Shown here one piece after another: positions 60,243-64,000 of a DNA stretch of 64,000 bases. The DNA is taken from the NCBI RefSeq assembly GCF_013204825.1, contig NZ_JABMKV010000003.1, positions 372,001 through 436,000 of the forward strand, given 5' to 3'. Below the pieces are notes generated by a model. That model worked only from the letters and a program-made list of their open reading frames with translations. It searched no databases and was not told where the DNA came from. Made by a program: the position numbers and the translations under genes. Each line of letters opens with the position of its first letter. Position 1 is the first letter of the stretch. Source of the DNA: Pedobacter boryungensis (GTDB lineage Bacteria; Bacteroidota; Bacteroidia; Sphingobacteriales; Sphingobacteriaceae).

Positions 60243-60914
60243 CTATTTGATCTTTGAATAATGCTCAAATAGTTCTTTTAATCCACTATCTGACTTAACG
60301 TTTATCTTTTTTTCCTTTAAAAACATCAACATCTCATTTTCTTTATTTGGGAAATACGTTGAAAATGCTTTTTTATCAGTTGAAAACCTGGTCATTTCTG
60401 AATTTGAATTAAAAACATAATATTTTATGCTATTTAAATAAGTTTCAGTAGTTTTTGAAGAATTATATTGTTTAGCCATTAATACTGTTTTAACATATTT
60501 TTTGAGAACTATAGGCAATGATACATCATATATTACCTCATAGTACGTTTCAGTGCCTCCCTTATCTATCTCTGGAAAGCCTTTCTGAAAAGTATGACTC
60601 TCATCACCTTCCTTGATAATGAATTTTTTGATTGGATCATCAGGCTTAAATTCACCTTTATCAGTGTTATAAGAAACCTGATTAGTAACTAAATTAATTT
60701 TAATCTGCAGATTATTAACCGGTGTTCTGCCATTCTCAACAAAAAAAATTCCTTCTTTAAAGTCATCAAACAAATAGGGGGATCCCTCAACAATATTCTT
60801 GTTTTCATTTAAGAAAGGGGTTCCTTTTATTCTAGCAATTATGGCATTTTGGGCAATGCATAAATGAGAAATTATAATAAACAGGCTAACTAAACTTAAT
60901 TTTAATATTTTCAT
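60243..60914 (-). CDS. Hypothetical secreted protein
   Basis: A 223-residue protein with a clear signal peptide (about 1-21, ending SHLCIAQ). The mature part has beta-rich segments (GIFFVENGRTPVNNLQIKIN, TYYEVIYDVSLPIVLKKYV) without a named domain. The termination pair is convergent with the ferredoxin. Probably periplasmic or outer-membrane associated; no function can be given. Confidence 0.8.
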   Translation of the reverse strand: MKILKLSLVSLFIIISHLCIAQNAIIARIKGTPFLNENKNIVEGSPYLFDDFKEGIFFVENGRTPVNNLQIKINLVTNQVSYNTDKGEFKPDDPIKKFIIKEGDESHTFQKGFPEIDKGGTETYYEVIYDVSLPIVLKKYVKTVLMAKQYNSSKTTETYLNSIKYYVFNSNSEMTRFSTDKKAFSTYFPNKENEMLMFLKEKKINVKSDSGLKELFEHYSKIK

Positions 60915-60940
60915 AGCAGTACTTTTAAAGTAAATTTAAC

Positions 60941-60971
60941 AAAAAAGACCAGCAATTGCTGGTCTTTTTTT
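60941..60971. terminator. Strong terminator after susD
   Basis: AAAAAAGACCAGCA and its reverse complement TGCTGGTCTTTTTT form a near-perfect palindrome with T/A runs, lying 21 bases after the SusD stop. Confidence 0.9.
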
Positions 60972-60991
60972 AAATTATTATAAAGTTTAAA

Positions 60992-62443
60992 TTATGGTTT
61001 ATCCCACCAAACTCTAGTTGCAGGACTATCTGGTCCTTGTTGTGCAACTGCTTTATCGTAGTTTACTTTATTTGTTGTTTTATCACTAGCTGGATAAACG
61101 ATTCTTCTTGGAATGGCTGGTAATGTACTATTCGGTCCCGGAGCCAATGTAGGGTAACCAGTTCTTCTCCATTCAGCCCATCCTTCGAAACCATCCAAAT
61201 AGGTAGCTACATATCTCTGAGTAGCAATTTGCTCATAACCAGTAAGTGGGTTATATACTATACCTGTTTGGGTTTTGAATGTTGCATCCGCTACTCCATT
61301 TTGAGCTAAAGAAGCATCTATACCATCATTATAATAAGTAGCAGCACTTGCATCACCACCAGCTATCCAACCTCTTTTTGCTGCTTCAGCTTTTGCAAAA
61401 AGTACTTGTGCATAAGTGAAAATAGGTGATGGAGCACTTTGAGTTCTATATGCATCTCCAACTCTACTAAAAGCATTAGGAATGTTAATAGCAGTGGTAC
61501 GACCATACTGTAAACCAACAACTCCGCCAGCTAAAACCTCGCCATATTTCGGTAAACGAGGATCTGTGCCAGAACCATTGTTTTTCATTATATTAACAAG
61601 TGTTGTCGAAATGGCATAATCATTTCTATTGCTAACTGTATAGTTACTATACCAAGGGTTATAATTATTTGGATCTCCAGCAATATATTTGTAAGTGATA
61701 TTCTGTGCGTTAGAACCAATTACATCTGGTAAAGCAGCGTTAAACTCTTGAGCTGCTAATTCTGAAGCTCCAGGGTAAACTTTAGACATACGCAACGCCA
61801 TTATTAAACGTTGAGTTGCCGCAAATCTTTTCCAAGCCGCCATATCACCATTCAAGATAATATCACCAGTAACGTTTCCAGCATTATCAATCTGTGCAGC
61901 AGCTTCTTTAAGTTCCTTAAAGATGTCTTTATAAATTAATTCTTGCTTTTGGAAACTTGGTGTAATATTTGCATTTCCTTGCAAACTCTCTTCATAAGGT
62001 AAATCTCCCCATCTATCGGTTAACTTCCAAAAGATAAATGCTTTTAGGATTCTAGCAACTGCTAACTGATTATTTTTAGAACCGTTAGCACCAGGAGCAG
62101 CTGAAACACTACCGCTATTATTGTAATCAATAATAGTTTTTAACTGAATTAAGGGAGAGGTATAAAACCCACCATACGCTATACCAGTATTTATTGGAGC
62201 ATAGTTAGAATTGGTAAGGTAAGGACCTTCAGAAAGGTATTGAGCTAACATTACGCTATTAATATCCGATCCAGAAAACAATCCGGGAATATTTTGTTCA
62301 GCATTTGTTAATAAAGCTCTTGTAGTAGGTACTGCCACTACAGTAGGGTTAACATTCATGTCGCCAAAATCTTCTAATTTTGAGCAACTACTCATAACAA
62401 CACCGCCAATTGCTATTAGTGAAAGATATTTAAAAATTCTCAT
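60992..62443 (-). CDS. SusD/RagB-family nutrient-binding lipoprotein
   Basis: A 483-residue outer-membrane lipoprotein with lipobox MSSC (Cys20). The mature part is of the SusD-like type 2 group: LTNAEQNIPGLF, AQYLSEGPYLTNSNY, RILKAFIFWKLTDRWGDLPY, LFAKAEAAKRGW and YDGFEGWAEWRRTGYPTL-like end. Binds a glycan or peptide for the SusC channel. Located 12 bases after susC; substrate unknown. No accompanying hydrolase is in the window. Confidence 0.93.
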   Translation of the reverse strand: MRIFKYLSLIAIGGVVMSSCSKLEDFGDMNVNPTVVAVPTTRALLTNAEQNIPGLFSGSDINSVMLAQYLSEGPYLTNSNYAPINTGIAYGGFYTSPLIQLKTIIDYNNSGSVSAAPGANGSKNNQLAVARILKAFIFWKLTDRWGDLPYEESLQGNANITPSFQKQELIYKDIFKELKEAAAQIDNAGNVTGDIILNGDMAAWKRFAATQRLIMALRMSKVYPGASELAAQEFNAALPDVIGSNAQNITYKYIAGDPNNYNPWYSNYTVSNRNDYAISTTLVNIMKNNGSGTDPRLPKYGEVLAGGVVGLQYGRTTAINIPNAFSRVGDAYRTQSAPSPIFTYAQVLFAKAEAAKRGWIAGGDASAATYYNDGIDASLAQNGVADATFKTQTGIVYNPLTGYEQIATQRYVATYLDGFEGWAEWRRTGYPTLAPGPNSTLPAIPRRIVYPASDKTTNKVNYDKAVAQQGPDSPATRVWWDKP

Positions 62444-62455
62444 CTGTATTTGTCG

Positions 62456-64000
62456 TTAAAAAGTTAATCTTAAGTTGATACCGTAACTTCTAGAAGCAGG
62501 CAACTGACCACCTTCTTGCCAGAAGTTTTCTATTTCTGATGGATCAACACCATATTTCTTGCCAGGTGCAGAAATCAACCAAGCATTGCTTACTGTAAAT
62601 GCTACATTAGCACCTTTAACACCTTTAATTTTGCTTAAGAAGCTTTGTGGAATGCTATAGCCTAAACGAACCTCTCTTAATTTAAAATAAGAAGCGTTAA
62701 TCATGAACATTTCACCGGCGCCGTTTTGCATACCAGTATAAAAGGCATCACTTGCCTCTACATATTTAGTATTAGGTGTTCCATTAGCTAATACACCTGC
62801 AAATTTGTAACCACCACCTACTGATGGTGATAATCTCCAATCAATGCCTTTATCATTTAAGCCAACAGTTTCTTGTGATAAACCGCTACCCATGTTAAAT
62901 GCTCTTGTAGTAGAGTTAAATAAACCACCTTTTTGCCAATCGAATGAAAGTCCTAAATCAAAGTTGAATACTCTTAAACTACTGTAACCACCTCCTGAAT
63001 ATTTAGGACGGGCATAACCAATTTCTTGATTAGTAGTAAAAGTAGGGAAGCCAGATGCGCTAATGATTACATTTCCATTAGCATCTCTATTGAATTTACG
63101 ACCTAATACATATCCCCATTCTTTACCTTCTCTTAAGTTAAGTGTATTACCAAAGAAAGTTGAAGTTTGATAGATAGCATTTTGTTGGTTATCAGTAATC
63201 TTATTTACAATAGTTTTTGTGTAGCCTAAGTTTGCTGTTAAATTCCAAGTTACATTTTTAGATGCAATAGGAGTTACATTCATTGACAACTCAAAACCTC
63301 TGTTTGTTAATTTTCCTGCGTTAATTAAACTTGTGCTATAACCTGTTGCGTTATTTACAGTAACATTTAAAATCTGATCCTCGTTAGTTGACTTATAGTA
63401 AGCAAAATCGAAACTCAAACGATCTTTAAAGAACTTCAATTCTGTACCTACTTCAAAAGTACCTGTTAATGCTGGTCTAATTCTACCATCACGTAATTGA
63501 TCACCAATATTTAATGATGCATTAGTACCATAAGGATTATTTCTATTGTATGCAGGATCTAATTGATAAGGATCTAAATCATTACCTACTCTAGCGTATG
63601 ATGCACGGATTTTCGCAAATGAGAAAGTGTTTTTCCAAGATGCTGGGAAGAATTCAGATGCAATAAATGATCCTGAAACTGATGGATAGAAGTAAGAATT
63701 TAAATCAGGCGCAAATACAGACGACCAATCATTTCTACCTGTTACATCCACATAAAGGAAGCCTTTATAGCCTAATGAAACTTTACCCAAGGCACTTCTT
63801 ACCATTTTCTCATAAACCGTATTTGTTGTAGTTGGTCTAGACAATGAAGCAGCAATGTTAAAATAATTAGGGAAGGTTAGACCACCCTCAGTACTCATAT
63901 TTAAACCTTCGTTATGATTTTGTCTTAAGTTAACTCCTAATAACGCATCAACGCTAAAATCACCAAACACTTTTTTATATGTAGCGTTTGCTTCATAGTT
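62456..64000 (-). CDS. SusC/RagA-type TonB-dependent receptor (5' truncated)
   Basis: The frame is open to the end of the window, so the gene begins beyond 64000. The visible 514 residues are beta-barrel strands of a SusC-type receptor: VDVTGRNDWSSVF, FAKIRASYARVGND, RGFELSMNVTP, FFKDRLSFDFAYY, YFKLREVRLGYSIPQSFL, and the final ASRSYGINLRLTF. An internal GTG at 63970 is not the true start. Paired with SusD; energised by the TonB system, one copy of which is encoded at 36-39 kb. Confidence 0.93.
   Translation of the reverse strand, partial: NYEANATYKKVFGDFSVDALLGVNLRQNHNEGLNMSTEGGLTFPNYFNIAASLSRPTTTNTVYEKMVRSALGKVSLGYKGFLYVDVTGRNDWSSVFAPDLNSYFYPSVSGSFIASEFFPASWKNTFSFAKIRASYARVGNDLDPYQLDPAYNRNNPYGTNASLNIGDQLRDGRIRPALTGTFEVGTELKFFKDRLSFDFAYYKSTNEDQILNVTVNNATGYSTSLINAGKLTNRGFELSMNVTPIASKNVTWNLTANLGYTKTIVNKITDNQQNAIYQTSTFFGNTLNLREGKEWGYVLGRKFNRDANGNVIISASGFPTFTTNQEIGYARPKYSGGGYSSLRVFNFDLGLSFDWQKGGLFNSTTRAFNMGSGLSQETVGLNDKGIDWRLSPSVGGGYKFAGVLANGTPNTKYVEASDAFYTGMQNGAGEMFMINASYFKLREVRLGYSIPQSFLSKIKGVKGANVAFTVSNAWLISAPGKKYGVDPSEIENFWQEGGQLPASRSYGINLRLTF

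Overview
The window is chromosomal DNA from a Bacteroidota bacterium, most likely a Sphingobacteriaceae member close to Pedobacter. This is judged from protein families and style, not from a database search. Supporting signs are low G+C, PorV and GldJ of the type IX secretion/gliding machinery, a SusC/SusD pair, a Bacteroidota-type TonB/ExbB/ExbD/ExbD cluster, and several promoters of the Bacteroidota form TTTG-N19-23-TAnnTTTG.

Layout. 0-3.4 kb: end of a PfpI/DJ-1 protein, a lipid A-type acyltransferase and typA/bipA. 3.5-9.6 kb: a six-gene peptide-ligase-like cluster with two esterases, two ATP-grasp proteins, a YbdK-type carboxylate-amine ligase and a class I glutamine amidotransferase. 9.7-12 kb: a 54-residue FeoB-associated-type membrane peptide, a Crp/Fnr regulator, YceI and pirin. 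12-15.6 kb: ispF, porV and the divergent gldJ. 15.7-20.1 kb: a tight six-gene unit (DedA, pyrophosphatase, CNNM transporter, RsmE, DUF4159, biotin carrier). 20.2-33.1 kb: the full 14-gene nuo operon for complex I, with a short NuoG and a palindromic repeat between nuoJ and nuoI. 33.2-39.1 kb: a TonB-system operon ending in a PstS-like lipoprotein and a TPR protein. 39.4-48.4 kb: pckA, SUI1, a lipid kinase, metK behind a SAM-II-like riboswitch, an orphan ExbD, a LacI regulator with a Gfo/Idh oxidoreductase that share a palindromic operator, and small hypotheticals. 56.5-64 kb: tRNA-Asp, prfA, an LpxH-like hydrolase, a ferredoxin reductase with ferredoxin, a secreted hypothetical, SusD and a partial SusC.

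The striking part is an apparently transferred island at about 48.5-56.4 kb next to tRNA-Asp. Its core is a bacterial ubiquitin-like conjugation operon. One protein joins three ubiquitin-like domains to a C-terminal E2-like domain. A second joins a JAMM (JAB) deubiquitinase-type peptidase to a ThiF-type E1. A third is a small cysteine-rich DUF6527 protein. Downstream, as a separate unit, lies a 58-residue peptide followed by a papain/C39-like cysteine protease. Divergently placed are an XRE regulator and an ImmA/IrrE metalloprotease, the pair type known to control defence islands in response to damage (CapH/CapP-like). The island also carries a truncated serine recombinase, a broken HTH gene, IS-end-like repeats, tRNA-3'-end-like remnants and large inverted repeats. 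I infer an anti-phage or stress-response protein-tagging system. The protease/peptide pair and the regulatory DNA between the two divergent units are the parts least explained by what I know.
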